DNA of 64,000 nt from Bin5 sp022827195 (GCA_965208275.1 OZ242331.1:3906001-3970000); one strand, 5' to 3'; shown: positions 48,533-58,031, counted from the first letter of the stretch. Numbers and translations: made by a program. The notes: generated by a model from the sequence alone, not told the origin.

Positions 48533-49483
48533 ATGGCCGACGCCGCAACGCTGGGTGCAACCAGCCCCACGCAACCAAAGAAACCCAGGTGGTCGCGCAA
48601 AGTCAGGTCCGACAATATCGCCGGCTATCTGTTCCTCGCGCCCTGGGTGATCGGCTTCCTCGCCTTTACCGTCGGCCCCATGCTCGGCTCCGGCTACCTG
48701 TCGCTCACCAAATACTCCGGCTTCGGCTCGGTCAAATGGATCGGCTTCGAGAACTACGACAAGATCTTCCAGGACGATCTCTTCTACACATCGCTCTTCA
48801 ATACGTCCTACTACGCCTTCCTCGGCGTACCCGCCCAGCTGCTCGTCGCGCTCTGCCTGGCCGTGCTGCTCAACATGAAAGTGCGCGGCGTCAACATATT
48901 TCGCACCGTTTACTACATCCCGACCGTCACCCCCGCAGTCGCAAACGTCTTCCTTTGGGTCTGGATCTTCAACTTTGATTTCGGCCTGATCAACTCCCTC
49001 CTGCGCGTCGTCGGCATTACCCCGGTCAACTGGCTGTGGGACCCGCAGATCGTCAAACCCGCACTCATCCTCATGAGCCTCTGGTCCGTCGGCCAGCAGA
49101 TGGTCATCTTCCTCGCCGCGCTCCAGGGCGTCTCCGAAGAGCTGCTCGAAGCCGCATCCATCGATGGCGCCAACAACTTCCGCCGCTTTCTCAGCATCAC
49201 AATCCCGCTGATCAGCCCGGTCATCTTTCTTAACCTGATCATCGGCATCATCAACCTTTTTCAGACCTTCACCGTCGCCTTCATCGCCACCAAGGGCGGG
49301 CCCATCAACTCCTCGCTCTTCTACGTGCTCTACATATATCGCAAAGGCTTCGAAAGCTTCTCCATGGGCTACGCCTCCGGGCTGGCCTGGATCCTGTTCA
49401 TGATCATCCTGGTCATCACCGGAATCCAGTTCTATCTTTCGCGCAACTGGGTCTATCACGAGAGCGGCGGCGCGCCGAGCTAG
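48533..49483 (+). CDS. sugar ABC transporter permease (MalF/UgpA type)
   Basis: A 316-residue permease with six membrane segments, the first being IAGYLFLAPWVIGFLAFTVGP. The ATPase-coupling EAA loop is EAASIDGANNFRRFLSITIPLISP. The start is the ATG of MADAATLG following GGGGAG. It pairs with the next gene. No ATPase is encoded nearby; related systems often use a shared MsiK/MalK-type ATPase encoded elsewhere. Confidence 0.92.
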   Translation: MADAATLGATSPTQPKKPRWSRKVRSDNIAGYLFLAPWVIGFLAFTVGPMLGSGYLSLTKYSGFGSVKWIGFENYDKIFQDDLFYTSLFNTSYYAFLGVPAQLLVALCLAVLLNMKVRGVNIFRTVYYIPTVTPAVANVFLWVWIFNFDFGLINSLLRVVGITPVNWLWDPQIVKPALILMSLWSVGQQMVIFLAALQGVSEELLEAASIDGANNFRRFLSITIPLISPVIFLNLIIGIINLFQTFTVAFIATKGGPINSSLFYVLYIYRKGFESFSMGYASGLAWILFMIILVITGIQFYLSRNWVYHESGGAPS

Positions 49484-49556
49484 GGGGCAGGTTGCTGGCT
49501 GCCATCTGAGTGCAGCTACTTCCGCACTTCACGAACGACCTCTTTGGGGGCATACG

Positions 49557-50411
49557 TTGCTAGATCGAGAAGAAAGATATATTTCCACAATATCGGGGCG
49601 CATCATTGCCTACATCCTTTTGGCGGTCGGCGCCTTGGTCTCGCTGATGCCCCTCTACTGGCTGATCCTGACCTCGCTCCGGCCCGCCGGCGCCGAGTTC
49701 ACCTACCCGCCCGAGTGGATCCCTTCCTCCTTCCACCCCGAAAACTACACCGTCGCCTGGAACCGCGCCCCCTTCTGGCTCTTCACCTTCAACAGCGTTC
49801 TCGTCACCTTCCTCGCCACATTCGGCACCATCCTGACCGCCTCCATGGCCGCCTACGCTTTCGCCCGCATCCCCTTCTACGGCCGCAACGTCTGGTTCGC
49901 CCTCACCCTCTCCACCATGATGTTGCCCTGGGCCGTCACCCTCATTCCCCGCTTCCTGCTCTTCAAATACCTCGGCCTCTTCGACTCGCTCTGGCCGCTC
50001 TTCCTGCCCTTCTGGTTCGGCGGCGGCGCCTTCTATATCTTCCTCATCCGCCAGTTCATCATGACCCTGCCCGTCGAAATGGAGGAGGCCGCCGTCGTCG
50101 ACGGCGCTTCGCGCCTCCGCATCTACCTCATGATCACCATGCCCCTCACCAAGCCCGCCGTCGCCGCCGTCGGCGTCTTCTCCTTTATCCACCACTGGAA
50201 CGACTTCATGTCGCCCCTCATCTTCACCAACCGCGAAGAGACCCGCACCCTCGCCCTGGGGCTGCGCTACTTCGGCGACGAGCAGTTCACCGAGTTCCGC
50301 CTCATCATGGCCGTCGCCACCCTGATGCTGGTCCCCGTCCTCGTCGTATTCTTCGCCGCCAACAAATACTTCGTTTCCGGCGTCGCCCTCTCCGGCCTCG
50401 CCGGTCGCTAA
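49557..50411 (+). CDS. sugar ABC transporter permease (MalG/UgpE type)
   Basis: A 284-residue partner permease. The first segment is RIIAYILLAVGALVSLMPLYWL, and the EAA loop is EEAAVVDGASRLRIYLMITMPLTKP. The start codon is a TTG with GGGGG upstream. With the preceding permease and lipoprotein it forms a carbohydrate importer. PhyH and Gfo/Idh/MocA genes follow. Confidence 0.92.
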   Translation: MLDREERYISTISGRIIAYILLAVGALVSLMPLYWLILTSLRPAGAEFTYPPEWIPSSFHPENYTVAWNRAPFWLFTFNSVLVTFLATFGTILTASMAAYAFARIPFYGRNVWFALTLSTMMLPWAVTLIPRFLLFKYLGLFDSLWPLFLPFWFGGGAFYIFLIRQFIMTLPVEMEEAAVVDGASRLRIYLMITMPLTKPAVAAVGVFSFIHHWNDFMSPLIFTNREETRTLALGLRYFGDEQFTEFRLIMAVATLMLVPVLVVFFAANKYFVSGVALSGLAGR

Positions 50412-50511
50412 AACAACAACTCCCAATTGACGATTTTCAGTAACTACCCAAGATGATCTACCATGCCGTTTCCAAATGCTGACTACCAAAAGCTGACAAA
50501 GGTAACACTCC

Positions 50512-51312
50512 ATGCAGACCACAAACGGAAACAACGCCCCCGCCCAGCGCAAAGCCCTGTCCGAAGAACAGATCAACCGCTTTTGGATCGACGGCTACCT
50601 CAACATTGGCAAAATCCTCCAGGACGACGAAATCGAACTGCTGCGCCGCGAATATGACCGCGAATTCGAACGCGCCCGCAGCGGCCAGAGCGGGTTCCGC
50701 AACCTCGCAATCGACGATACCGACGACCTCGACGCCAAAAACGAGGCCGGCACCCAGATGCTCCAGATCATGCAGATGTGCGAACGCAACATCCACTACC
50801 GCAATCTGCTCTACGACGACCGCATCCTCGATATGGTCGAGGACCTGATCGGACCCAACATCCAGCTCTTCCATGACCAGGCCCTCTTCAAGCCGGCACA
50901 CCACGGCGGACCCGTCCACTGGCACCAGGACAACGCCTACTGGCGCTGCTCTCCCCCAAACCTCGTCAGCTGCTGGCTAACTCTCGACGACGTCGACATC
51001 CACAACGGCGCCATGCAGTTCATCCCCGGCTCCCACTTCCGTTCTCAGGAGCACGAACGCGCCGCCGACACCAGCGCCCTCCTCGACATGGGCGACAAGG
51101 TCGATCATTCGCAGGCCGCCGTCATCGCCCTGCCCGCCGGCGGCGTCACCCTGCACCACTGCCAGACCCTCCACTACACCGCGCCCAACGTCACCGACAA
51201 CCAGCGCCGCGCCTTCGCCATCCACTTCATGAATCCCGGCACCAAGTCCCTGCGCGAAAACGTCTACTTCGACGTATCCTTCGCCCGCCCGGTCCTACGC
51301 ATGCGGGTTTGA
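50512..51312 (+). CDS. phytanoyl-CoA dioxygenase family oxygenase
   Basis: A 266-residue PhyH-family protein. Iron ligands are H138-Q-D140 (VHWHQDNAYW) and H221 (CQTLHYTAPN), with Arg at 232-233. The block GAMQFIPGSH is conserved. Its last 124 nt (51189-51312) recur at 53154-53277 beyond an inserted lipoprotein gene. It lies 100 bp after the permease gene and may be co-transcribed with it. Confidence 0.92.
   Translation: MQTTNGNNAPAQRKALSEEQINRFWIDGYLNIGKILQDDEIELLRREYDREFERARSGQSGFRNLAIDDTDDLDAKNEAGTQMLQIMQMCERNIHYRNLLYDDRILDMVEDLIGPNIQLFHDQALFKPAHHGGPVHWHQDNAYWRCSPPNLVSCWLTLDDVDIHNGAMQFIPGSHFRSQEHERAADTSALLDMGDKVDHSQAAVIALPAGGVTLHHCQTLHYTAPNVTDNQRRAFAIHFMNPGTKSLRENVYFDVSFARPVLRMRV
51189..51312 (+). 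repeat. direct repeat, copy A (3' end of phyH)
   Basis: This 124-nt segment encodes the last 40 residues of the oxygenase (from VTDNQRRAF) and its stop. Copy B is at 53154-53277 in the same orientation, also 124 nt. Confidence 0.85.
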
Positions 51313-51483
51313 GTAGGCCGAACAGCGCACGCAGGAAGACGATGTGCACCTCGAATTTGTGTGCATCCTGAATCGCTCTGAAAGGCCATTACCCGCAGCA
51401 TGGCCCAACCCTCGCAAACACCAGCGGTTGAGTCATCATTTTCGTCGATCACTGAGAGACATAGTGAGAATGAGGGTAGGACG

Positions 51484-53103
51484 GTGATCCGCCCATTCCA
51501 AATAGCGATTGGGATAGTCGCCGTTGCGCTCTTGGCGGCTTGCGTACCCATTGAGGCTGAGCAGGATTCACTCGAGGTGCTGCCTGCAAAGCACACTGGA
51601 GCTGTCGGGGAAAACATCGCAAACAAGGGAAGGATCAGCGTCTCCGCTGGAGATTGGAACCTCTTCAAGGCAATTGACGGCGATCTTGAGACCTGGTGGT
51701 CGTCAGATGGCTTCGCCCCACAATGGCTTGCCATCCGATACGACGAACCTTACTTGGTTAACCGGGTCGAATTCTCCGTATCCCAAGTGAATGACGGCCC
51801 GTCAACGCATGAAGTCTGGCTGAAGAGTGAGTCAGGGATTTCTACCCTTGCCAAAGGTTTCATCAATGTGTACACCGCCGACCGCGACCTCTTTGCAGTC
51901 GTTATCGATCCCCCGCAGCGTGTTGCCGAAGTCCGCATTATCACCCGCCAGGGGCAGGGCTGGATTGCATTGCGTGAAGTTCAGATCTTCGCCTCTCTAT
52001 CGAAGTCCTCCTCACACTCGGAATCGGACTTGGCCATACCTGAACAGAAAGCGCAGACATCTCTCTTACACTTGAAAGCGGACTTGATCAATCCTGTACA
52101 ACTGACGCACACAGGGGATGGCAGCGGCCGCTTGTTGGTTGTCGAAAAAACGGGGCGCATCCGCATCATAAAGGACGACGAGCTTGTCGAAACACCTTTC
52201 CTGGATATCGAAGAAAAAGTTTTGGAAACGCATAGTGAACAGGGGCTCTTCAATATCGCCTTTCCGCCTTCCTATCCCAGCAGTCAACGCTTCTATGTGA
52301 GTTATACAGACACGCAGGGAGACACGGTCATCAGCCGCTTTGCCACCAGCGCCAACCCGGACAGAGCCGACCCCGATAGCGAGGAAATCATTCTGATCCT
52401 TAGACAGATGGGAGCCAGTCACAATGGCGGCACACTCAGTTTCGGCCCGCGGGATGGCTATCTCTACATCGCCAGCGGGGACGGCCTTGAAACCAATCCC
52501 TCAATGATGCCGCAACATGTACAGGATCCTGGCTCATTGCTCGGCAAATTACTGCGCATCGACGTTGAGTCAGGCGCCAGCCCATACGCTATCCCACCTG
52601 ACAATCCCTTTGCGTCAACCCCTGGCTACGCCCCCGAAATCTGGGCGATGGGGCTCCGCAACTCCTGGGGCATGTCTTTTGACGAACGGACCGGCGATCT
52701 TTTTATCCCTGATACGGGCTGGATCACAAGCGAAGAGATCAACTTTCAGCCAGCCAACAGCCCAGGGGGCGAAAACTACGGTTGGCCCATGTGGGAAGGT
52801 ATTCTACCCGCTGCAAATATAGAAGATGCGATTGATGTTCTTGTCTGGCCGGTGGCCGTCTACGGCAGAGACCAGGGTTGCGCCGTTGTTGGCGGCGCGA
52901 TGCACGAAGGTGCTTACGTCTATGCCGACTTTTGCATTGGAAGAGTATGGGCTTTGCGCCGGCAAGGAGAACACGAATGGAAAAGCGAGTATCTGGTGAC
53001 CATCGGTGTTCCCATAAGCAGCATTGACTCAGACGAGTCAGGTAATCTCTACGCGACAGGCTTCGCGGATGGGAAGATCTATAAACTCGATTTGCGATGG
53101 TAA
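51484..53103 (+). CDS. PQQ-dependent sugar dehydrogenase-like lipoprotein (GSDH family)
   Basis: A 539-residue exported lipoprotein. The GTG start gives a signal sequence VIRPFQIAIGIVAVALLAAC with lipobox. Residues about 40-180 resemble a discoidin (F5/8 type C)-like beta-sandwich (NLFKAIDGDLETWWSSDGFAPQWLAIRY). The rest is a six-bladed propeller of the glucose/sorbosone dehydrogenase family (LVVEKTGRIRII, SEQGLFNIAFPPSY, HNGGTLSFGPRDGYLYIASGDG, WAMGLRNSWGMSFD, GGENYGWPMWEG). Its GC is visibly lower than both neighbours, and it lies between two copies of a phyH 3' end, so it was probably acquired. Confidence 0.85.
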   Translation: MIRPFQIAIGIVAVALLAACVPIEAEQDSLEVLPAKHTGAVGENIANKGRISVSAGDWNLFKAIDGDLETWWSSDGFAPQWLAIRYDEPYLVNRVEFSVSQVNDGPSTHEVWLKSESGISTLAKGFINVYTADRDLFAVVIDPPQRVAEVRIITRQGQGWIALREVQIFASLSKSSSHSESDLAIPEQKAQTSLLHLKADLINPVQLTHTGDGSGRLLVVEKTGRIRIIKDDELVETPFLDIEEKVLETHSEQGLFNIAFPPSYPSSQRFYVSYTDTQGDTVISRFATSANPDRADPDSEEIILILRQMGASHNGGTLSFGPRDGYLYIASGDGLETNPSMMPQHVQDPGSLLGKLLRIDVESGASPYAIPPDNPFASTPGYAPEIWAMGLRNSWGMSFDERTGDLFIPDTGWITSEEINFQPANSPGGENYGWPMWEGILPAANIEDAIDVLVWPVAVYGRDQGCAVVGGAMHEGAYVYADFCIGRVWALRRQGEHEWKSEYLVTIGVPISSIDSDESGNLYATGFADGKIYKLDLRW

Positions 53104-53153
53104 GTGACTGCTCGTGCCCTTTTTGTCGATCAAATCACAGACATACTGGCCTT

Positions 53154-53277
53154 CGTCACCGACAACCAGCGCCGCGCCTTCGCCATCCACTTCATGAATC
53201 CCGGCACCAAGTCGCTGCGCGAAAACGTCTACATGGACGTATCGTTCGAACGCCCGGTCCTGCGCATGCGTGTCTGA
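53154..53277 (+). pseudogene. phyH 3'-end remnant (direct repeat copy B)
   Basis: This segment encodes VTDNQRRAFAIHFMNPGTKSL... to the stop, as in the gene at 50512-51312, but is preceded by unrelated sequence. It differs from copy A at about nine bases, mostly third positions, with two amino-acid changes (Phe to Met, Ala to Glu). It is a remnant of a truncated or displaced phyH. Confidence 0.8.
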
Positions 53278-53374
53278 TCAGAATTCGACCATAAGATTGA
53301 CGTCGGGGCAGCGTAGGAGAACAGCGTGATGCAGCCCGCCAGAAATTTCGGTTAGCAGAGGGAATTCAAAAAAA

Positions 53375-54268
53375 ATGACCACAGCAACAACCGCACAGAC
53401 GCCAACCACTGTCAACGGCTTCAACATCGACGAACTGATCACCGCCGAGGTGCGCGCCGAGTACTGGGCGCGCGGCTACTGGGTCAGCCCCAAGCTGTTC
53501 GGCGGCGATGAGATCGCCGAAATGAGGGAAGCGCAGGAACGGATGTGGCGCGGCGAACTCGACTCCGAAGTCCTGCCCCAGTACGGCGCCACCAAGGTCG
53601 AGCCGGGTTCGCCCGCCGTGCGCCAGCAGTGCGACGCCTTCTGGATCAGCGACGCCATCCGCAAGGTCACGACCAGCCCGCTGCTGGGCGCGATCGGCGC
53701 CCGCCTCATGGACGTCGACACCGTCCGCCTCTGGCACGACCAGGCCGTCTACAAGCCGGGCGTCGGCCCCGACGGCGGCGGCGAGACCGCCGGCAACATC
53801 GGCTGGCACCAGGACTACGGCCACTGGAAGGCCTCCAGCACCTCCAACATGTGCACCGCCTGGATCGCCCTGCAGGACACCGACCTCCGCAACGGCGGCA
53901 TGCGCACCATCGTCGGCTCGCACAAGTGGGGGCTGCTCGAAGACAGCAACACCTTCGGCCACAAGGACCTCGACGGCCTTCAGGCCCGCTTTGCCAGCCA
54001 GGAGATCAGCGGCGAATGGCTCGACGAGCCCTGCATCATGCAGGCCGGCCAGGTCAGCTTTCACCACGCCCTCACCCTGCACGGCTCCGGCCCCAACCTC
54101 ACCTGGGAGCCGCGCATGTGCCTCATCTCACACATGATGCCCGGCGACACGACCTATGTGCCCGGCCGCCAGTTCCATCCCAACCTCGTCTATCTGGGCC
54201 CCAACGCGCAGGCGGGACAGCCCTTCGCCGGCCCCTACTGGCCCCAGATGTGGCCTCCCACCGACTGA
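53375..54268 (+). CDS. phytanoyl-CoA dioxygenase family oxygenase
   Basis: A 297-residue PhyH-family protein. H145-Q-D147 (IGWHQDYGHW), distal H236 (ALTLHGSGPN) and R247 make the active site. It includes GGMRTIVGSHKWG in the usual place. It ends at a convergent junction with a Gfo/Idh/MocA operon and is the fifth PhyH gene of the window. Confidence 0.92.
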   Translation: MTTATTAQTPTTVNGFNIDELITAEVRAEYWARGYWVSPKLFGGDEIAEMREAQERMWRGELDSEVLPQYGATKVEPGSPAVRQQCDAFWISDAIRKVTTSPLLGAIGARLMDVDTVRLWHDQAVYKPGVGPDGGGETAGNIGWHQDYGHWKASSTSNMCTAWIALQDTDLRNGGMRTIVGSHKWGLLEDSNTFGHKDLDGLQARFASQEISGEWLDEPCIMQAGQVSFHHALTLHGSGPNLTWEPRMCLISHMMPGDTTYVPGRQFHPNLVYLGPNAQAGQPFAGPYWPQMWPPTD

Positions 54269-54283
54269 CCGCCCTCCCCCAAC

Positions 54284-54312
54284 AAAAAAGGGGAGAGTTT
54301 ATCTCTCTCCCC
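54284..54312 (-). terminator. rho-independent terminator of the Gfo/Idh/MocA operon
   Basis: Read on the minus strand, stem GGGGAGAG/CTCTCCCC (54305-54312 with 54290-54297) with a 7-nt loop is followed by TTTTTT. It lies 31 bp beyond the stop at 54343. Confidence 0.8.
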
Positions 54313-54315
54313 CGC

Positions 54316-54354
54316 TAACCACTATCCTCTGACCACTACCCACTATCCACTGAA
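54316..54354. repeat. CCACTA-type repeat overlapping a stop codon
   Basis: Units AACCACTATCC / TGACCACTACC / CACTATCCACTG include the stop codon of the gene ending at 54343. They are the complement-like counterpart of the GGTTAGTGG units at 4428-4450. Confidence 0.5.
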
Positions 54355-55341
54355 GTTCCCCGTCGCCCGCAGCAGCGTCTCCTGCGCCAGCAGCTCGTGC
54401 GCCGCCGGCCGCGCTGCCGTTTGCCGTCCCTGAATCGTCTCTACAAAATCGGCAAGCTCCAGCTCATACAGCGACTGACGCGTCTGCGTCTCCACCGGCA
54501 CCATCGTCTCGCCCGCATCGTAGCCGCCCTGCGCCTCGCTCAAACAGAGCCGGATATGCGTCGCCGGCTCTAGCGGCTCCATGATCGCGCTGCCGCGGCT
54601 GCCGTAGACCTCAAACCGCCGCGCGGGCGGCGGCGTCTCCATCGCCGACGTGTCCACCAGCGCCATCGCCCGCTCGTACTCGAATACGCCCAGCGTGTTG
54701 TCGGCAAATGCCGGCACTTCGCCGCTCTCGTTGCGCAGAAACGACGTCACCTTCTGCGGCCGGCCCAGCAGCCACACGACCTGGTCCAGCATGTGGCAGC
54801 CCAGCTCGTAGAAGACGCCGCCGCGATGGCGGCTGATCGCCCGGCGGTCCGCTTCGCTGACCACAGTGCCGATGCGCGTCCGCAGCGCGTAAATGTCACC
54901 CAGAAAACCCGATTTCACCCACGTTTCGATCTGCAGGAATCCGGCGTGATAGCGGAACATATAGCCCACCTGGACCGTCAGGCCCTTCTCCTCCGCCAGT
55001 GCGATCGTGCGTTGCCACTGCGGCCAGTCGTCCCCCGCCGGCTTGTCATACCAGACATGCTTGCCCGCCCGCACGCAGGCCTCGGTCTGGTCGAGGCTCT
55101 CATGAGTAGTCCCCTCCGACGCGATCGCCGCAATGCTGGCGTCCGCCAGCATCTCGCCCTCGCTGCCGAACCAGTGCACGGCCCGGAAAGGGCCGTCCGC
55201 CGCGGCCGCCGCAGCCCGCCGTTCCGCGTCCGGCTCGAAGACGCCCGCCAACTCCACGTCCGGACTGTCCAGCAAAGCGCGCAGCTTGCCCGCCGCATGG
55301 GCGTGACCTGTACCGTACTGGGCGATGCGTATCACGCTCAT
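54343..55341 (-). CDS. Gfo/Idh/MocA family oxidoreductase
   Basis: A 332-residue dehydrogenase. The nucleotide loop is QYGTGHAHAAGK, and the usual EKP is replaced by DKP (VWYDKPAGDDW). Start is the ATG of MSVIRIAQYG, which overlaps the stop of the upstream Gfo/Idh/MocA gene by 4 bp; the frame continues upstream only by chance. The two dehydrogenases form an operon ended by the terminator at 54284-54312. Confidence 0.9.
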   Translation of the reverse strand: MSVIRIAQYGTGHAHAAGKLRALLDSPDVELAGVFEPDAERRAAAAAADGPFRAVHWFGSEGEMLADASIAAIASEGTTHESLDQTEACVRAGKHVWYDKPAGDDWPQWQRTIALAEEKGLTVQVGYMFRYHAGFLQIETWVKSGFLGDIYALRTRIGTVVSEADRRAISRHRGGVFYELGCHMLDQVVWLLGRPQKVTSFLRNESGEVPAFADNTLGVFEYERAMALVDTSAMETPPPARRFEVYGSRGSAIMEPLEPATHIRLCLSEAQGGYDAGETMVPVETQTRQSLYELELADFVETIQGRQTAARPAAHELLAQETLLRATGNFSG

Positions 55342-56369
55342 GCCTGGCTCCTCAGTACGTCTGGCAGTTCGATCTCCTGCGGCCGCCCGCTGTGAATTGA
55401 CTCGATAATATTCTCCACAACCAGCGTGGCCAGAATCCCCGTCCGCGCCGGCGTGTATGTCTCGGTATCGTTGCGGATCGCATCCAGCAGCAGCGGCATG
55501 CGGTCGATGAACGGCGGCGTAAACGTCTCGGTGCTCAGCTCGCCGCTGACCGGGTCGGGCCCGGTGATCGTCGCCCGACGGAAATGTTTGTCCAACACCG
55601 CGCTCTGCTCGCCGTCGTTGAACACAAAAAACCACTTGGTAAGCGCCTCGCTGAAACCGGCGTCGCTCATCAGATAGTTCGCCACCGACCCATTGGCGAA
55701 TCGGATCGTCGCCGATGCCGTGTCGATGATCTCGTCCGAAGCCAGCCCGCCCGGATGCGTCACCTGCCCCCCCGTCCCTGAGACCCACACCGGCGGCGAA
55801 CTGTGCATCCAGCAAAGCGTGTCGGCCAGGTGGACGCCGACGTCAAACAGCAGGCCGCCGCCGAGCACCGGGTCCCACTGCCAGCGGGTGAGGTCGGCTG
55901 GAGCCATCATGCACTGGGCATTGCTCACCTTGGCCGGTTTCAGGCGGCTCTTGATCGCCCGCGTCGCGCCGGAAAAGCGGATCGAAAAGTTGATCATCAG
56001 CTTCCTGCCCGCGGCCTCCATCGCCTCGTAAATACGCAGGCAGTCGACGGTCGACATCGCCATCGGCTTCTCCAGGTAGACGTGCTTGCCCGCCTCGAAC
56101 GCGGCGATCGCCAGCTCCGCGTGCGTGGCGTGCGTCGTCGCGATCGTCACGATCTCGATATCGGGATCGGCGAAAACGCGCGCCGGGTCGGCCGTGTAGT
56201 AACCGCCCTCATACTGCTCATAGTAGCTGCTGGCCGCATCCTCGTTGATGTCGCAGAAGGCCCGCACGTCGATGTCCGGCGTCTCCACCGCCCAGCGCGA
56301 GTGACTCCTGCCAACGTTGCCGCAGCCGATCAGCGCCCAGCCAAACGGCCTTGCTCTTGAACCTGCCAT
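55338..56369 (-). CDS. Gfo/Idh/MocA family oxidoreductase
   Basis: A 343-residue dehydrogenase. GCGNVGRSHSR forms the dinucleotide loop and YLEKPMAMS carries the conserved Glu-Lys-Pro; GGGLLFDVGVHLADTLCW supplies the catalytic Asp/His region. First gene of the two-gene operon. The DUF6807 gene lies divergently 292 bp away. Proteins of this pair type often act in sugar or polyol degradation. Confidence 0.92.
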   Translation of the reverse strand: MAGSRARPFGWALIGCGNVGRSHSRWAVETPDIDVRAFCDINEDAASSYYEQYEGGYYTADPARVFADPDIEIVTIATTHATHAELAIAAFEAGKHVYLEKPMAMSTVDCLRIYEAMEAAGRKLMINFSIRFSGATRAIKSRLKPAKVSNAQCMMAPADLTRWQWDPVLGGGLLFDVGVHLADTLCWMHSSPPVWVSGTGGQVTHPGGLASDEIIDTASATIRFANGSVANYLMSDAGFSEALTKWFFVFNDGEQSAVLDKHFRRATITGPDPVSGELSTETFTPPFIDRMPLLLDAIRNDTETYTPARTGILATLVVENIIESIHSGRPQEIELPDVLRSQA

Positions 56370-56661
56370 CTACACTTCCTCCTTCTGCCCTTACGTGGAA
56401 TCTCAACGGTCCTGCCTGCGGGGTCGGCCTGGAAAATGCCAGGCCCGGGTATATCTCGCACAAGTGCAATTGTGCGCCATCCCCTGGCTGAACACAAGTT
56501 GCAGAGGAAGGAGACGCGACGTCGGCACGCAGTCGATACACGAAAAGGACGGAATGATATCACCCCATGATTTACAGCCGGATTTGCTGCGCATGGACCA
56601 AACAGGTACAGTGCCTACGGTTGACGACTCGGATTCGCATGCCACTACCTGAGGGACAACT

Positions 56662-57627
56662 ATGGCAAACCAGAGCCATCTGCAAAACTTCTCGCTCGAA
56701 GGCGACCAAGTCGCGCTGCCCAAGGGCGCATGGGCCCAGTCCCACCGCCTCAACGTGCGCTGGCGCGGCAGAGACCTGACCGCCCTCAGCCAGGGCCACT
56801 ACCGCGCCTACCTTTTTCCCGTCTACACACCGGCCGGCTTCGCCCTCACCAGCGAATCCCCCCTCGACCACCCCCACCACAACTCGCTCTGGATCGGAGC
56901 CGACCACGTCAACTGCTACCTGCCCTTCGCCAACGACACCTTCGAAGAGGCCAGCTACAACTTCTACGTCAACGACATCTTCCAGGGCCGCGCGCCCGGC
57001 CGCATCCTCAGCGTCGACGTCGAAGCCGAAGAGCTCGCCGCCGACCACCTGCGCCTCACCCAGACCCTCCACTGGCAGGGCCCCGTCGAATGGGGCGCAC
57101 CCCAGCGCCGCACGCTCGCCGTCGAGACCAGGACCATCGACATCCGCCCCGGCCAGACCGCCAACCTCTTCGACGTCCGCTCCCACCTGCGCGCCGCCGA
57201 GTGGGAGCTGCGCATCGGCCCCACCCGCCACGCCTACTTCGGCCTTCGCATGACCGAAGCACTGCGCGTCACCGCTGGCGCCGTCCTGATCGATTCCGCC
57301 GGCCGTTCAGGCGGACAGGCCATCAGCCGCCAAATCTCCGACTGGGTCGACTGCTCCGGCACAATCGCAGCCGGCCGCAGCGCCGGCGCCGCGCTCTTCC
57401 CTTACCCCAGCGCACAGGGCTTCCCCTGGTTCGTCTCCGACTGGGGCACGCTGACCGTCAACCCCCTGGCGCGCAAACAGTACCAGCTGCAGCCGGGAGA
57501 GGCTCTCGACTTCGCCGTACGCGTCGTCGCCCACGACGGCGACGCCGAACAGGCCGATATCGCCGGCCTTTACCGCTCGTTTGCCAGGAAGAATAGCGCT
57601 GATATAGTGAAGCAGTCGCACGATTGA
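56662..57627 (+). CDS. DUF6807 (PmoA-like) family protein
   Basis: A 321-residue protein of the DUF6807 family, named for similarity to PmoA but without evidence for methane oxidation. The signature block is YLFPVYTPAGFALTSESPLDHPHHNSLWIG, with clustered His residues that could bind metal; GPTRHAYFGLRM and PWFVSDWGTLTVNP are other conserved parts. No signal peptide. These genes often accompany Gfo/Idh/MocA dehydrogenases, as here, in carbohydrate-degradation loci. Confidence 0.8.
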   Translation: MANQSHLQNFSLEGDQVALPKGAWAQSHRLNVRWRGRDLTALSQGHYRAYLFPVYTPAGFALTSESPLDHPHHNSLWIGADHVNCYLPFANDTFEEASYNFYVNDIFQGRAPGRILSVDVEAEELAADHLRLTQTLHWQGPVEWGAPQRRTLAVETRTIDIRPGQTANLFDVRSHLRAAEWELRIGPTRHAYFGLRMTEALRVTAGAVLIDSAGRSGGQAISRQISDWVDCSGTIAAGRSAGAALFPYPSAQGFPWFVSDWGTLTVNPLARKQYQLQPGEALDFAVRVVAHDGDAEQADIAGLYRSFARKNSADIVKQSHD

Positions 57628-57725
57628 AACCAAGCTACTTCCGGCTTGGCTTTCCGGGTCGTGCCTACAGATTCTGACGAAAGGAGATCGGCCCTCTTTC
57701 AATACCGGATAGAAGGACCGGGACA

Positions 57726-58031
57726 ATGAACGCACACCTTTCAGTTCCAAGGGCGGATCTTGCCGCCTTCTGTCGGGCACACGGCATCAAACGACTCGCC
57801 CTCTTTGGCTCAGCACTACGCGAAGATTTCGGGCCAGACAGCGATATCGACCTGCTCGTTGAGTTCGAGCCAGACCGCATCCCCGGACTACTGGGCATCG
57901 CCGGTATGGAGAAAGAACTGTCTGAACTCTTCGCCGGACGCAAAGTCGACTTGCGAACAGCCGAAGACCTGAGCCCCTACTTCCGACAGAAGGTCCTGGA
58001 CAGCGCCGAAGTTCAATATGCACGAACATGA
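57726..58031 (+). CDS. MntA-type minimal nucleotidyltransferase antitoxin
   Basis: A 101-residue nucleotidyltransferase with the complete motif G28-S29-x10-D40-x-D42 (LFGSALREDFGPDSDIDLLVEF). In characterised pairs this enzyme adenylylates and neutralises the HepT ribonuclease. It overlaps hepT by 14 bp. It is the intact counterpart of the damaged gene at 11000-11302; the two align along their length but differ at many positions. Confidence 0.9.
   Translation: MNAHLSVPRADLAAFCRAHGIKRLALFGSALREDFGPDSDIDLLVEFEPDRIPGLLGIAGMEKELSELFAGRKVDLRTAEDLSPYFRQKVLDSAEVQYART

Noticed and set aside
46893..48578. Long minus-strand frame of 561 codons.
   Set aside because: It is antisense to the solute-binding protein gene, which has signal peptide, lipobox and family blocks.
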